24,782 nucleotides of DNA, taken from positions 1-24,782 of the IMG/VR virus record IMGVR_UViG_3300035430_000194. One strand, 5' to 3'. Below the pieces are notes generated by a model that was given only the letters and a program-made list of their open reading frames with translations, did not search any database and was not told where the DNA came from. This DNA is from a virus. Shown here in pieces: positions 8,016-13,960 of this stretch (the first letter of the stretch is position 1; each line of letters begins with the position of its first letter). The translations under genes and the position numbers were made by a program.

Positions 8016-8389
8016 CTCTGGGGTTTGTACTCTGGGTCTTGCTCTAGCTTTCTGTATTCTTCTCGGTAGTGTTTAGCTACATCCTTCCTGACCTGTTCAT
8101 TGGCCTTAAGAATTCCGTTAGACTTTTCTTGCAGTATCTCTAAATGACTCTCACCGAAGTACTGACTTAGCCATTTAACGAAGGTTGTTGGGTTCTCGGT
8201 CATATGTCTATGGCATCCACTACACATACAAACAGCATTCATTAAATCCCATCGTACACTTTTCTTTCGTCTACCGTGGATATGGCAACACTCTAGTCTA
8301 AGGTCTGACCTATGGCAGTGCTCGCAGTATCCCTTGAACCTGACAACATCACTGAACCATTTGTCCGCTGCATCCCTGCGTATCGCCAT
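8006..8389 (-). CDS. HNH endonuclease-like protein with zinc-binding cysteine pairs
   Basis: This 127-residue protein uses the Met at 8389, which sits six bases after a GGAGG site; an upstream in-frame Met at 8419 lacks a site. The HNH core reads CHIHGRRKKSVRWDLMNAVC then CSGCHRHMTE, with His36/His38, Asn51 and His60 as candidate metal and catalytic residues. CEHC (Cys22, 25) and CSGC (Cys56, 59) form a zinc knuckle. A charged helical tail follows. It is the last gene of leftward block C and ends head-on against the lysozyme gene. Such HNH proteins accompany phage recombination or replication modules; a homing role is not suggested because it is co-directional and coupled with its neighbours. 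Confidence 0.85.
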   Translation of the reverse strand: MAIRRDAADKWFSDVVRFKGYCEHCHRSDLRLECCHIHGRRKKSVRWDLMNAVCMCSGCHRHMTENPTTFVKWLSQYFGESHLEILQEKSNGILKANEQVRKDVAKHYREEYRKLEQDPEYKPQSYI

Positions 8390-8546
8390 CTTTATCCTCC
8401 ATTGTCCACTTCTTCTCACGCCCGACTGCTGGCGCGAAAGTTAAACAGCCCTCACACATCCAGCCTTTCAGCCTGAAGTTTTCGGTTGCTGTAAATATCT
8501 CAGTCATCTGTTGGTTGCAATCATCACACACCATTATCGCGATCAT
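8349..8546 (-). CDS. Small zinc-ribbon-like protein
   Basis: This 65-residue protein starts at the ATG at 8546, six bases after GGAGG. Two cysteine pairs (CDDC at 7-10 and CEGC at 31-34) predict a zinc ribbon. The tail is acidic and polar. It overlaps the upstream DUF3310 gene by 23 bases and the downstream HNH start by 41 bases, in different frames, so all three are probably co-translated. No enzymatic motif is visible; a DNA- or protein-binding role is inferred only from the ribbon. Confidence 0.7.
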   Translation of the reverse strand: MIAIMVCDDCNQQMTEIFTATENFRLKGWMCEGCLTFAPAVGREKKWTMEDKDGDTQGCSGQMVQ

Positions 8547-8748
8547 TCCTCACCTCCTCAATTAAAAACTCCAAGTAGTGCTTTGCTTTCAGTAAGTCGT
8601 CTAGTCCATTCTTGTCTCGCCATCGACTAACATACTTAATGACATTGCCTTCGCAAAAACTTAGCTTATTAGCCATAATGTATTCAATAGGCTGAATGCC
8701 TTTGTTTTTATAGTGGCTGCCGCCGATCTGGTAATCCTTTGCGCTCAT
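8524..8748 (-). CDS. DUF3310 family protein
   Basis: This 74-residue protein starts in an ATGA overlap with the phosphoesterase gene, with an AAGGTGAG site just upstream. It contains the family pattern: SHYKNKGIQPIEYIMANKLS, then FCEGNVIKYVSRWRDKNGLD and LLKAKHYLEFLIEE. Such proteins are widespread in phage genomes and are sometimes labelled nucleotide kinases, but this copy has no P-loop and is a single helical domain, so that label is not supported here. Genomic context (nuclease, phosphoesterase, annealing protein) fits nucleic-acid or nucleotide metabolism. Confidence 0.88.
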   Translation of the reverse strand: MSAKDYQIGGSHYKNKGIQPIEYIMANKLSFCEGNVIKYVSRWRDKNGLDDLLKAKHYLEFLIEEVRNDRDNGV

Positions 8749-9911
8749 ACACTCACCTTGAATCGACTATGCTCACCTGCTTCTTTGTGCAGTAATACGC
8801 TGGTCATTGATCTGCTAGATCCGTAACCACTGGCGGCGTGCCAAGCGTCTTGGGACGGTAGAACATTCCAATGTTCCAGGAGCATACCACCGATTTCTTG
8901 CGCTTGTTTATGATGTATATGGCCGAGCCATGCGAAACGATGCTTAGACTCACCCCATTCTTTCGCCAGATTCCGAGTAACCGATTCATAAATTCTTTGA
9001 GCATTAATCCTATCTCCATGGTGCAAAGCTATTAAGTTATCACCCCACACAAAGTGCAGGAATTTATTGTAATTATCAAACGTCTTAACCCTTGGCTCAG
9101 ACTCGTAATACATCTTGAGCATCTCGTTTAACCACAGTGAGGCATCGGGATCGTGGTTACCGCGCACATTAATAATCCAAACCTCATCGTGCGACTCTAG
9201 CATCCGAGTCACCAGGCGCTTATACAGTTGACCTGCTCGGTTGATAATGCGTCCAGCCCTACCATCCACATCTAAGGGCGTGTCGTTACCCGTAGTACCC
9301 TTTAGACTATTGGCATGAAAGAAGTCACCTAGGTTAATAAGGCATCCTGTCCCTGCGTGGTTGCTGGCGTGTGCCAATGTATCTACTGCGTTAAACAATG
9401 TAGTGCAGGCGATGTCTAAATCCCAAGCAGGCCCACCAGTTTCGGGAGGCCATGCAAGCATACCCAAGTGATGGTCACCCAGTAGATAACAGGCCAATAG
9501 ATCGTTGTCTTTCTCATGCTTTGGTTTCTTGGTGGGCTCTGCCTTACCCTGAACGTCTTCTATTAAACCTTCTTTGAAGTCTTCTAGCGCCTGCTGGAAC
9601 ATGCTTTCAGTATCAGCTTGGCTTTTTACCCACTGGCCTACTGGCTTGCCTTCATCGTTATAGTAAGTTGATATACCTTTAATGGTATGGCCTAGCGGCA
9701 CAGTGTGGATCATGTCGTGACTGGGTGAGTAGCCTTGCCTAACTGCTGCTAGGTTTACTTTTTGCAGGTGGCGCTCAACTGATCGCTCTCTAATTCCTAG
9801 TTTGTGTGCAACCTCGGCATTGCTCATGCCTTTAATCTTGCAATCAACTAATTCTAACTGTCGATCTGTATAGCAGTATTGTCTTATTGCTTCCCACTCA
9901 TGCTTCATCAT
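8745..9911 (-). CDS. Helix-turn-helix / calcineurin-like metallophosphoesterase fusion
   Basis: This 388-residue protein has two parts. Residues about 10-55 form an HTH of sigma-region-4/LuxR style (TDRQLELVDCKIKGMSNAEV, then LGIRERSVERHLQ). Residues 140-388 carry the metallophosphoesterase motifs in order: GDHHLG (Asp146, His148), GDFFH (Asp196), GNHD (251-254), HHGD (297-300) and GHIHHK (330-335), which bind two metal ions. The enzyme should hydrolyse a phosphodiester. In phages this arrangement is often called an oligoribonuclease-like or exonuclease-like protein, but the substrate is unproven. Start is ATG 9911 or the adjacent ATG 9908, behind a G-rich stretch. It is the longest early gene here and lies in block C next to DUF3310. 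Confidence 0.88.
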   Translation of the reverse strand: MMKHEWEAIRQYCYTDRQLELVDCKIKGMSNAEVAHKLGIRERSVERHLQKVNLAAVRQGYSPSHDMIHTVPLGHTIKGISTYYNDEGKPVGQWVKSQADTESMFQQALEDFKEGLIEDVQGKAEPTKKPKHEKDNDLLACYLLGDHHLGMLAWPPETGGPAWDLDIACTTLFNAVDTLAHASNHAGTGCLINLGDFFHANSLKGTTGNDTPLDVDGRAGRIINRAGQLYKRLVTRMLESHDEVWIINVRGNHDPDASLWLNEMLKMYYESEPRVKTFDNYNKFLHFVWGDNLIALHHGDRINAQRIYESVTRNLAKEWGESKHRFAWLGHIHHKQAQEIGGMLLEHWNVLPSQDAWHAASGYGSSRSMTSVLLHKEAGEHSRFKVSV

Positions 9912-9921
9912 AGGCCACCCC

Positions 9922-10248
9922 CTACGTTTGCGCCCTGTTAGCTGCTCGCTCTGAGGCCTCTACAGTGCGCCATGCGTCAATGTATGCTTGGGCGGCATGA
10001 TAGCATACCTTTGCCTTTATAGCCTCTGTACGGGCTTCTATGGCGGCCTGACGCGCCTCTTTGTATTCGTAGTCGTCTTCGGCTCTCATGTCTGCTTCGG
10101 ACACACCACACCCTGAGTCTTTATGTTGTAGTGCGATCTTGGCTTTGACCGATTTAAGACTACCTTCAAGAAGGTTAGCGGCCTGTTCCTTATCAGCCCA
10201 GTCCGTCCCTACTCTAACGAGCTTTTCGTAAACGCTTTGCGGATTCAT
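9922..10248 (-). CDS. Helical protein of phage recombination modules, function unknown
   Basis: This 108-residue, almost entirely alpha-helical protein is rich in Ala, Glu and Lys. The C-terminal pattern ARQAAIEARTEAIKAK then AQAYIDAWRTVEASERAANR resembles a small protein frequently found beside annealing proteins, SSB and HNH nucleases in tailed phages. No catalytic or metal-binding motif is seen. Start ATG 10248 has only a weak GAGA site. It lies in block C, ten bases upstream of the phosphoesterase gene. Coiled-coil mediated assembly is possible; the function is unknown. Confidence 0.75.
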   Translation of the reverse strand: MNPQSVYEKLVRVGTDWADKEQAANLLEGSLKSVKAKIALQHKDSGCGVSEADMRAEDDYEYKEARQAAIEARTEAIKAKVCYHAAQAYIDAWRTVEASERAANRAQT

Positions 10249-10268
10249 ACGCTATCTCTACGTGTTTT

Positions 10269-10643
10269 CTAACTAGTGGCCTGTAACATTCGGGCACGCT
10301 TGCTAACATCTCGCGCCGATTGTCCCGCGATTTCTCTCGGATAATCTCTAGCGCATAAGTCCTCGGCCACTTCACTAATCCACCTTTGTCTTAACATTTT
10401 ACTGCCAGGCTTTCTAAAACGTACAACATGGTTTTGCACTACTCTATCAACTAATCCTTGTGATTGCATCTCTATTAGCAATTGTGAGATTCGTTGCTTA
10501 GTCGTAATCCTCTGCGCTGGCCCGTCTAATCGGTTTAATCTATCGAGCATATCTGAGGCGGTAAACTCATCACCCATTTGATAGACTTGGGTAGACATAA
10601 TCTGCGCGATTTGTTCGCTGGTTGTACCGTTCTTACGCGTCAT
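10269..10643 (-). CDS. Winged-helix-like DNA-binding protein, function unknown
   Basis: This 124-residue basic protein uses the ATG at 10643, which overlaps the end of the upstream gene by 11 bases; a Met at 10655 is an alternative but lacks any ribosome site. Residues about 25-75 (EFTASDMLDRLN, ITTKQRISQLLIEMQSQGLV, then NHVVRFRK) read as a winged helix: helices followed by a beta wing. The tail is Arg-rich. Together with the coupled upstream gene it may form a split replication initiator, with DNA binding here and the O-like domain upstream. That pairing is inference from position and overlap. Confidence 0.65.
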   Translation of the reverse strand: MTRKNGTTSEQIAQIMSTQVYQMGDEFTASDMLDRLNRLDGPAQRITTKQRISQLLIEMQSQGLVDRVVQNHVVRFRKPGSKMLRQRWISEVAEDLCARDYPREIAGQSARDVSKRARMLQATS

Positions 10644-10986
10644 ATGCCTGCCCATATTTATTGGTGAAGTACTGGCGCATCCGTTCTTTGACTGCGCCTT
10701 CTAGCCAACTGATGTCTGTAAGTTCGTCCAGATTTGATCTATCACGTACTGACTTCTTCTGATTGCTTTTAAACGGCGAAGACCCGCCTCGATCTTGCGC
10801 GCGCGCCAGCCAAGAATTGACGAATCGCTTAATCCCCGCTTGAGTCTTTCGCTTCTTGGGATTGGCATCGAGCCAACTCTCCATCTTCGACAACTCCGCG
10901 AAAACGTCAACGGCTGGATAGGTCTTCTGCCATTGTATAATGTCTGCTTCATCTGCTTCCCACTCCTCTCCAGTATTTAAGATCAT
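10633..10986 (-). CDS. Replication-initiator (O-like) C-terminal-domain protein
   Basis: This 117-residue protein has the pattern WQKTYPAVDVFAELSKMESW then LDANPKKRKTQAGIKRFVNS and WLARAQDRGG. That pattern is usual at the C-terminus of phage replication-initiation or replisome-organiser proteins. In those proteins an N-terminal DNA-binding domain precedes it. Here the segment stands alone, starting at ATG 10986, and a separate winged-helix gene follows with an 11-base overlap. It would recruit host replication machinery at the phage origin. No helicase or polymerase gene is visible in the window, consistent with reliance on the host. The family call is from memory of the motif. Confidence 0.6.
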   Translation of the reverse strand: MILNTGEEWEADEADIIQWQKTYPAVDVFAELSKMESWLDANPKKRKTQAGIKRFVNSWLARAQDRGGSSPFKSNQKKSVRDRSNLDELTDISWLEGAVKERMRQYFTNKYGQAYDA

Positions 10987-10997
10987 CTAGTCACCAC

Positions 10998-11276
10998 TCA
11001 TAAAAGCCAGTTAATTTTTAGGGTGCGATGAATTTTGATTAAATCTTTAAAGTCGAAATCGCAGTAAGCGCAATCAATTAGTGAGACTGTAATCCCTTGC
11101 TCATCGAATACTTCAGAGATTGAGATTGCTGCAAACCCCTCATCTCCATCGGTATATAAACATGTGCTTTGGTCTTCGTTGAATCTAAAATCAGCAGATA
11201 GTGTTTGAGTCCATAATCTGATTTCATCGTGATCGTTAAACCCAAATTCTTTTGGTGCTAAATTTTCTGCTTTCAT
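10998..11276 (-). CDS. Hypothetical acidic protein
   Basis: This 92-residue acidic protein starts at ATG 11276, inside an ATGA overlap with the winged-helix gene and eight bases after GGAG; a GTG at 11285 is the weaker alternative. Its composition (many Asp, Glu, Phe; alternating hydrophobic strands such as GFAAISISEVF and ITVSLIDCAY) suggests a small alpha/beta fold. There is no recognised motif. Its position at the head of block C, next to DNA-binding and replication genes, is the only functional hint. I do not recognise the family. Confidence 0.7.
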   Translation of the reverse strand: MKAENLAPKEFGFNDHDEIRLWTQTLSADFRFNEDQSTCLYTDGDEGFAAISISEVFDEQGITVSLIDCAYCDFDFKDLIKIHRTLKINWLL

Positions 11277-11476
11277 AATTTCCACTCCGCAATTTTTACT
11301 TTTTCACCGTAGCGATTAAGGATAGTTTTAAAACCTGTCTGTATCTGATGGCCTTTATTTCTTAACTCAGATATCCGTGCTGGCGCCTCAAGGATTCCTA
11401 GATTATCCCAGGCGTTTAATCGGGTCAGAGTTTTCCCTTCCTTCAAGTATTCTAGGATTCTATCTTGTTGTGTCAT
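11273..11476 (-). CDS. Winged helix-turn-helix protein (HTH_39-like)
   Basis: This 67-residue protein starts at ATG 11476 behind a strong GGAGGGAG site. The sequence DRILEYLKEGKTLTRLNAWD then LGILEAPARISELRNKGHQI and a two-strand wing ending IAEWKL matches the phage winged-HTH pattern in which an ARI.ELR recognition helix is followed by an N.YG.....W.L wing. It probably binds DNA as a transcription or replication accessory factor. It is the second gene of block C and overlaps the next gene by ATGA. Confidence 0.8.
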   Translation of the reverse strand: MTQQDRILEYLKEGKTLTRLNAWDNLGILEAPARISELRNKGHQIQTGFKTILNRYGEKVKIAEWKL

Positions 11477-11491
11477 AACTCCCTCCAGAGT

Positions 11492-11665
11492 TTAGTGCAA
11501 TGTACTAACGTCTTTCTGCTGCATGATGATTTCGGTTAACAGGTAACTTAAATCCTCATATTCAAGTGATGTGAATAGATCAACACCGTCATCGGTAATT
11601 AAGATAGAGACGTAATCAGTGTCTTTGTCTTTCATACCATTAACAATCTTTTCATAAATATCCAT
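11492..11665 (-). CDS. Small acidic hypothetical protein (57 aa), first gene of block C
   Basis: This 57-residue frame begins MDIYEKIVNGMKDKDTDYVS and ends with MQQKDVSTLH. It has a moderately placed AAGGG site about nine bases before the ATG at 11665. The sequence is acidic with alternating Ile/Val/Leu (SILITDDGVDLF), typical of a compact alpha/beta fold, and contains no Cys. It ends 15 bases before the winged-HTH gene. There is no recognised family. It is called a gene because of the intact frame, the ribosome site and the tight spacing. Confidence 0.6.
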   Translation of the reverse strand: MDIYEKIVNGMKDKDTDYVSILITDDGVDLFTSLEYEDLSYLLTEIIMQQKDVSTLH

Positions 11666-11683
11666 CCACACTTACCCTTTTGA

Positions 11684-11697
11684 TGTCCTATCGGACA
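11684..11697. promoter_or_regulatory. Inverted repeat TGTCC-tatc-GGACA in the block C leader
   Basis: Perfect five-base arms flank a four-base spacer about 20 bases upstream of the first block C start codon. It could be an operator for one of the HTH proteins or a small hairpin in the leader next to the ribosome site. Short arms mean chance occurrence is possible. Confidence 0.35.
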
Positions 11698-11811
11698 ACA
11701 ATAAGTTAATTAGTAATGACGAGCAATGATTACCGTATCGAATCTTGACATCTATTCCCGTTACCTGCTCTCGGCACTGGGAGGCGCATCATGGAGAGGG
11801 TCAACTCCGCT

Positions 11812-11833
11812 CCGAGGTTCTTCGGTTCCTCGG
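11812..11833. repeat. Hairpin with CCGAGG/CCTCGG arms
   Basis: Six-base GC-rich perfect arms surround a ten-base centre that itself contains TTCGG. No T-run follows on either strand, so it is not a typical intrinsic terminator. It would lie in the 5' leader of a block C transcript starting upstream of it. Confidence 0.35.
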
Positions 11834-11949
11834 CCTAACGCCCGATAATCTCTGCGATTCAATGTTGTAGATAGGTAGGGTCTTTCTTACACTTACTACA
11901 TCGTTGATCTCGCACTTCAATGATACTCCCCCGCACCCCTCCAGTGCAA

Positions 11950-11965
11950 GCCCCCGAAAGGGGGC
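11950..11965 (-). terminator. GC hairpin terminator after block B
   Basis: GCCCCC and GGGGGC arms with a GAAA loop on the plus strand (TTTC on the minus) start nine bases beyond the stop of the Cro/CI-like gene. The stem is strong, but on the minus strand it is not followed by a clear T-run, so termination may be partial or factor-assisted. On the plus strand the following CACCTTTAATT is only slightly T-rich. Confidence 0.6.
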
Positions 11966-11973
11966 ACCTTTAA

Positions 11974-12162
11974 TTACTCTATCGTTACCTTTAGATTTAA
12001 TCCCAAAGCTGTGCAAATTTCCCGAAGGGTTGATAACTTAATATCCGTAGCCTTCCGATAATTACTCACGGTTTGGGGGCTAACGCCCAGACGTTTGGCT
12101 AGCTCACGATTACTGACACCAGCCTTGGTCTGTGCGATCCTTATCTCTTGGCCTATGTTCAT
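11974..12162 (-). CDS. Cro/CI-type helix-turn-helix regulator
   Basis: This 62-residue protein starts at ATG 12162, one base after the stop of the SSB-like gene (TGA-T-ATG), so it is probably translated by re-initiation; upstream in-frame Mets at 12189 and 12186 lie inside that gene and have no ribosome site. The sequence is one HTH_3 domain: IGQEIRIAQTKAGVSNRELA, then KRLGVSPQTVSNYRKATDIK and a closing helix. It has no oligomerisation or RecA-cleavage domain, so it resembles Cro or a short regulator rather than a full CI repressor. It is the last gene of block B before a hairpin terminator. Candidate operators are the repeats in 13853-13978. Confidence 0.85.
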   Translation of the reverse strand: MNIGQEIRIAQTKAGVSNRELAKRLGVSPQTVSNYRKATDIKLSTLREICTALGLNLKVTIE

Positions 12163-12163
12163 A

Positions 12164-12421
12164 TCAGAAAGGCAGATCAAGGTCATCAAAGTCTGGCTCT
12201 ACAGTTTGCTGTGCTTTCTGTACGGCCTGCTGAGCGACTTGCTGCTTAGGGTTGACCGATAGGCTTAGAAACTTCTGGCCTTGCTTAGACACCTTCGTCC
12301 AGGCGCTGACATAGTATTCAACGCCTCCGACATTTAAGCTGCCCGTCATATCTGGGTGCTTCTCTGATTTCTTTTCCCGTGCAGGAAAAATGGCGCCCGA
12401 GTTTGTATTGTCGTATTGCAT
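12164..12421 (-). CDS. SSB-like single-stranded-DNA-binding candidate with acidic tip
   Basis: This 85-residue protein starts at ATG 12421 behind AGGAG at six-base spacing. It begins MQYDNTNSGAIFPAREKKSE, followed by a strand-rich core (GSLNVGGVEYYVSAWTKVSK, then FLSLSVNP) similar to small DUF736-type or OB-like phage proteins. A Gln-rich linker follows, and it ends in DFDDLDLPF. The acidic tail with terminal Pro-Phe resembles the tip by which bacterial SSB recruits partner enzymes. It lies directly after the ERF gene, where SSB genes often sit. The role, coating ssDNA during annealing or replication, is inferred. Confidence 0.7.
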   Translation of the reverse strand: MQYDNTNSGAIFPAREKKSEKHPDMTGSLNVGGVEYYVSAWTKVSKQGQKFLSLSVNPKQQVAQQAVQKAQQTVEPDFDDLDLPF

Positions 12422-12422
12422 G

Positions 12423-13058
12423 TTACGCTCCTGTTGCTGTTCTAAATTCTGGGCTTTTCATAATCGCCCGTTCTTCTGTGGTGAAACATCCACCCTTGCT
12501 AGGCGCTCTCCATATGCCCATTTTCTCGTCTTCCGTGAGTTCGTCCCAGGCTTCTTTGGCCATGACTAGATCGCCAATCTCAATGCCTGTTTTAATCGCC
12601 TCGATGCTATCCGCCAACTGATCGACTAGCTCGGCGTATTCATCCTTTACCGTTGATTGCTCACCGTTACGTAATACCGCTGCCTCCGCGTCATCATCGA
12701 CCGCAGGGATACCGAACAGGGCTTGTAAAGCGTACCGTCTTGCGTACGTAATCGCGCTACCTGCTGCTTGTGGATCGCCCTTAACCATGGGTAAGGTAAA
12801 CTCGTGCTCTAGCCACTGGCCTGAGGTGTGCATTAGGCGAGTGACTACACCGATTGAGTTACCATCACGGTGCGGCAACTGTACGTAACTAAGACCATTG
12901 TCAAAGCATGGTTGCTTGATTGCCTTGATCACGCTTGTAAGGTCTGCGTAAGACGATTTGAAGAAAGGGTTGGCGCTACCTTTAACAGCGCCCCCCATTG
13001 CTCCCTGTGCTGCACACAAGGCTAAAGATAACTTCTCTAGTGATTCACTTGATTTCAT
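12423..13058 (-). CDS. erf: ERF-family single-strand annealing protein
   Basis: This 211-residue protein starts at ATG 13058 behind GGAGGG. It matches the ERF pattern: AANPFFKSSYADL-type segment (NPFFKSSYADL at 30-40), HTSGQW near 77-82, and GDPQAAGSAITYARRYALQA with LFGI near 94-117, followed by the acidic DDDAEAA. ERF proteins anneal complementary single strands and promote phage recombination, including circularisation or concatemer formation. The C-terminal 80 residues are less conserved and acidic. The gene is coupled upstream by ATGA (13055-13058) and is followed one base later by the SSB-like gene, forming a recombination module. Confidence 0.9.
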   Translation of the reverse strand: MKSSESLEKLSLALCAAQGAMGGAVKGSANPFFKSSYADLTSVIKAIKQPCFDNGLSYVQLPHRDGNSIGVVTRLMHTSGQWLEHEFTLPMVKGDPQAAGSAITYARRYALQALFGIPAVDDDAEAAVLRNGEQSTVKDEYAELVDQLADSIEAIKTGIEIGDLVMAKEAWDELTEDEKMGIWRAPSKGGCFTTEERAIMKSPEFRTATGA

Positions 13059-13327
13059 AACTTACCCTCCATTGCTTTTAATACCGCGCCACTGAAAGCA
13101 TCCAGTATCGCATCGAACGCCTTGTCGGAATCGTTAGACTCCCAGGCATATAAGATCTTGTCTAAATAATCGTCCATGTTAGCCACATACTCACCGACCA
13201 CAATCTCGGCCAATAGCGTTTTGTTCTCGCGTGCCAAGTCTAGGATGCGCAACTCTGCACACTCTGGGCAGACAGTGTGATTAGTGATTAAAAGTTCCTT
13301 ACCGCAGTAATGGCAGTCTTCATGCAT
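13055..13327 (-). CDS. Zinc-ribbon hypothetical protein
   Basis: This 90-residue protein starts at ATG 13327, about eight bases after GAGGG; upstream Met codons lie inside the previous gene. The N-terminus has CHYC (Cys5, 8) and CPEC (Cys20, 23), a four-Cys zinc ribbon, followed by an acidic helical domain (LLAEIVVGEYVANMDDYLDK and so on). It overlaps the upstream gene by eight bases and the ERF start by ATGA. It may be an accessory factor for recombination or transcription; no family is recognised. Confidence 0.72.
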   Translation of the reverse strand: MHEDCHYCGKELLITNHTVCPECAELRILDLARENKTLLAEIVVGEYVANMDDYLDKILYAWESNDSDKAFDAILDAFSGAVLKAMEGKL

Positions 13328-13481
13328 TTTTGTGTCCCTCGCATTCAAGTTCTGAATATCGCTCTGCAAAGCCAGCTAGGTAGTCTGGGTCATTGTCGAG
13401 CGGGTTGGTGTAAAGTTCAGCGTCAACGTAGCCACACCATCGTAGCCACTCTGCATATTCAACTTGTGTTAGTTCATCCAT
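13320..13481 (-). CDS. Small acidic hypothetical protein (53 aa)
   Basis: This 53-residue protein starts at ATG 13481 with GGAGGG eight bases upstream; a longer frame to 13508 would not use this site. It is acidic and aromatic (YAEWLRWCGYVDAELY, then DPDYLAGFAERYSELE). It overlaps the following zinc-ribbon gene by eight bases. No motif or family is recognised. It is a typical small early phage gene by spacing and signals. Confidence 0.65.
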   Translation of the reverse strand: MDELTQVEYAEWLRWCGYVDAELYTNPLDNDPDYLAGFAERYSELECEGHKNA

Positions 13482-13532
13482 AGTGTGTCCCTCCAGATCA
13501 CAACTCAAGATTAATGATTTACTTATATAGTG

Positions 13533-13697
13533 TCAAACAGTTTTTTTATGTTTGTTAGATTTTGTTTCGCAATCTTTGCAGTAGTGCTCTACGTCTTTGT
13601 GTCGTAAACCGTAAGCCATGATAACCCTGCACCCATTACAGAGTAGCGCGCCAGCACCGCCATTAAATTTGACGATTGCGTGCCTGTACTCTTTCAT
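13533..13697 (-). CDS. Small zinc-ribbon protein (54 aa)
   Basis: This 54-residue basic protein starts at ATG 13697, behind AGGAGGGTGAG and inside an ATGA overlap with the preceding small gene. Two cysteine pairs, CNGC (20-23) and CKDC (40-43), predict a four-Cys zinc ribbon with a Lys-rich tail (KSNKHKKTV). It may bind DNA or RNA. No family is recognised. The gap of about 50 bases to the next gene holds nothing else that I can see. Confidence 0.7.
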   Translation of the reverse strand: MKEYRHAIVKFNGGAGALLCNGCRVIMAYGLRHKDVEHYCKDCETKSNKHKKTV

Positions 13698-13852
13698 GGC
13701 TCACCCTCCTGCTCACTTAACTTCTTATCTATGTAACTCAAATTATCGTGACCTTGTAGGTCTATGATCCGTTGCTCCAATAGCTTAATTCGCTCATACA
13801 AGCTATCAACACACTCACAATGGTCTAGGTCTGTGCAGTCTGATCCGCTCAT
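13694..13852 (-). CDS. Small coiled-coil-like protein (52 aa), first gene of block B
   Basis: This 52-residue protein starts at ATG 13852, six bases after GGAGGG. The N-terminus has DCTDLDHCEC (three Cys and a His), then an amphipathic helix LYERIKLLEQRIIDLQG suggestive of a short coiled coil. It is coupled to the next gene by ATGA. The sigma-70-like promoter at 13880-13907 lies just upstream, so it is the leader gene of block B. Function is unknown. Confidence 0.68.
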   Translation of the reverse strand: MSGSDCTDLDHCECVDSLYERIKLLEQRIIDLQGHDNLSYIDKKLSEQEGEP

Positions 13853-13879
13853 CACTCACCCTCCAAGGTTTAAAATTAG

Positions 13880-13907
13880 ATTATATAGTTACCAAAAGGT
13901 ATACCAA
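13880..13907 (-). promoter_or_regulatory. Sigma-70-like promoter for block B, with possible operator
   Basis: On the minus strand, TTGGTA (13902-13907) and a perfect TATAAT (13880-13885) are separated by 16 bases. GGTATACC, itself a palindrome, and a nearby GGTAAC form two related half-sites over the spacer, which could be bound by the Cro/CI-like protein of this block. The start codon at 13852 lies about 28 bases downstream of the -10. Confidence 0.65.
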
Positions 13908-13926
13908 TTGGCGCATATATAAACCA

Positions 13927-13959
13927 CTCGCTTATTGTGTTGTGCTGTTGTTCGCTTAT
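13927..13959. repeat. Direct repeat TCGCTTATT x2
   Basis: TCGCTTATT occurs at 13927-13935 and 13951-13959, 24 bases apart, upstream of the block B promoter and next to a perfect palindrome. It may be paired regulator sites or part of an iteron-like region; two copies are too few to decide. Confidence 0.4.
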
Positions 13960-13960
13960 T

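Larger units (their letters stand above)
11666..11949. other. Structured non-coding gap upstream of block C
   Basis: No convincing gene lies between the first gene of block C and the terminator after block B. The gap holds a short perfect inverted repeat beside the block C start (11684-11697), a GTAAT/ATTAC pair (11713-11717, 11729-11733), and a hairpin with CCGAGG/CCTCGG arms at 11812-11833. I could not find a good sigma-70 promoter for block C; TTGCTC with TTATTG 16 bases downstream on the minus strand is the best weak candidate. A leader RNA or a small RNA is possible but not shown. Confidence 0.4.

Noticed and set aside
8006-8389. Homing endonuclease interpretation of the HNH gene
   Set aside because: It is co-directional, overlaps its neighbour and fits the early operon, rather than interrupting a gene or sitting alone.
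11745-11750. TTGACA on the plus strand as a promoter
   Set aside because: No acceptable -10 lies 15-19 bases downstream and no plus-strand gene follows.
11700-11973. tRNA or known riboswitch in the gap
   Set aside because: No cloverleaf, T-loop motif or recognisable aptamer core could be found on either strand by eye.
11801-12016. 71-codon minus-strand frame across the terminator and the Cro/CI-like gene
   Set aside because: It overlaps the real HTH gene in another frame, reads through the hairpin terminator, has no ribosome site and an Arg-rich nonsense-like composition.
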